NCBI GenBank assembly: GCA_947040475.1
Contig: CAMRBT010000100.1
Span: forward strand, 1 to 5,710
Direction of reading: 5' to 3'
Length of the DNA: 5,710 nt
DNA from: an uncultured Brevinema sp.
GTDB lineage: Bacteria > Spirochaetota > Brevinematia > Brevinematales > Brevinemataceae
The first letter of the stretch is position 1; every line of letters begins with the position of its first letter. The translations under genes and the position numbers were made by a program. The notes below the pieces were generated by a model. It did no database searches, had not been told where the DNA came from, and was given only the letters and a program-made list of their open reading frames with translations. This document shows positions 5,478 through 5,710 of the stretch, in pieces.

Positions 5478-5710
5478 TTAAATCCTCTTAATAAATTCTA
5501 TGAATAGAGGGTCTGTCGTTTGTAACTCTATCCCCAATCGAATGGTAGGGTGTAATAAATTAATATAGCGTGCTATTGTTTTTTTGTCTATGGGCGTGTA
5601 TTGTCTACCGTGTATGAGCTGAGATCTAAAATCATAAATCTGGTTAAAAGTGTGTTGTAACTCGTCTAAAGAATAAAGCGAGTGTTGTTTTTTTAGTTTG
5701 ATCATCATAT
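5478..5710 (-). CDS. HEPN-like protein, probable C-terminal fragment (runs off the window)
   Basis: The frame ends at TAA 5480-5478 and is open to the right edge. Two ATG codons (5708-5706 and 5705-5703) lie at the very edge, but no ribosome site can be seen, so a start further right is quite possible. The visible 76 residues appear all-helical. The stretch LDELQHTFNQIYDFRSQLIHG (split as LDELQHTFNQ at 14-23 and IYDFRSQLIHG at 24-34) contains Arg28 and His33, the R-x4-H motif followed by Gly. This is typical of HEPN-domain proteins, often RNases or helical nucleic-acid-binding modules in defence or stress systems, though the same pattern also occurs in uncharacterised C-terminal domains. No partner nucleotidyltransferase of the MNT type is visible. 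The downstream neighbour is a sugar cytidylyltransferase one base away. Reality of the gene is likely; the HEPN assignment rests on one short motif. Confidence 0.45.
   Translation of the reverse strand, partial: MMIKLKKQHSLYSLDELQHTFNQIYDFRSQLIHGRQYTPIDKKTIARYINLLHPTIRLGIELQTTDPLFIEFIKRI
5483..5489 (-). promoter_or_regulatory. Ribosome binding site of the cytidylyltransferase gene
   Basis: On the minus strand AAGAGGA (5489-5483) lies six bases before the ATG at 5476, inside the last codons of the preceding gene. This supports the chosen start and tight translational coupling between the two genes. Confidence 0.85.

Noticed and set aside
1..5710. Search for CRISPR arrays, tRNA or rRNA genes, insertion sequences and attachment sites
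   Set aside because: No regularly spaced repeats, cloverleaf-like sequence, transposase or long terminal repeats were seen by eye.

Overview
The window is AT-rich bacterial DNA (roughly 30% GC by eye) with A/T-ending codons, and all seven visible stop codons are TAA. Full-length conserved proteins read through in the standard code. The tetrameric-type glycyl-tRNA synthetase beta chain and PlsY place it in Bacteria. The ankyrin protein, low GC and sugar cytidylyltransferase would fit a low-GC host-associated or spirochaete-like lineage, but the sequence alone does not fix the taxon and I hold that guess loosely.

Left part, plus strand: the window opens inside an ankyrin-repeat gene (1-450, 5' end missing) whose last codons lie in a 13-bp inverted repeat. 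A 140-bp gap then carries a good sigma70-type promoter (TTGAAA, 17 bp, TATACT), a short hairpin at the predicted transcript start and a GGGGAG ribosome site. These lead into glyS (591-2675), plsY (2688-3362) and an acidic protein of unknown function (annotated 3427-3843, possibly starting further upstream). Spacing suggests one transcript, closed by a strong intrinsic terminator at 3847-3878. The operon would join tRNA charging, the first acylation step of phospholipid synthesis and an unknown protein. The catalytic partner gene glyQ is not next to glyS.

Right part, minus strand: reading leftward from the right edge there is the tail of a gene with a HEPN-like R-x4-H motif (5478-5710), then one base later an SpsF-type cytidylyltransferase (4823-5476). 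After an 83-bp gap comes a membrane-anchored helical protein of unknown function (3906-4739). That last gene has its own promoter, with the same -35 and -10 hexamers and spacing as the glyS promoter. The two gene groups converge on the terminator at 3847-3878, which is symmetric enough to serve both strands.

No RNA gene, insertion sequence, CRISPR array, integrase or attachment site was seen. Most of the window is ordinary housekeeping DNA. The points worth a second look are the missing canonical start of the gene after plsY, the hairpins at promoters, the HEPN-like fragment at the edge and the two unknown proteins. I found no convincing new multi-gene system.
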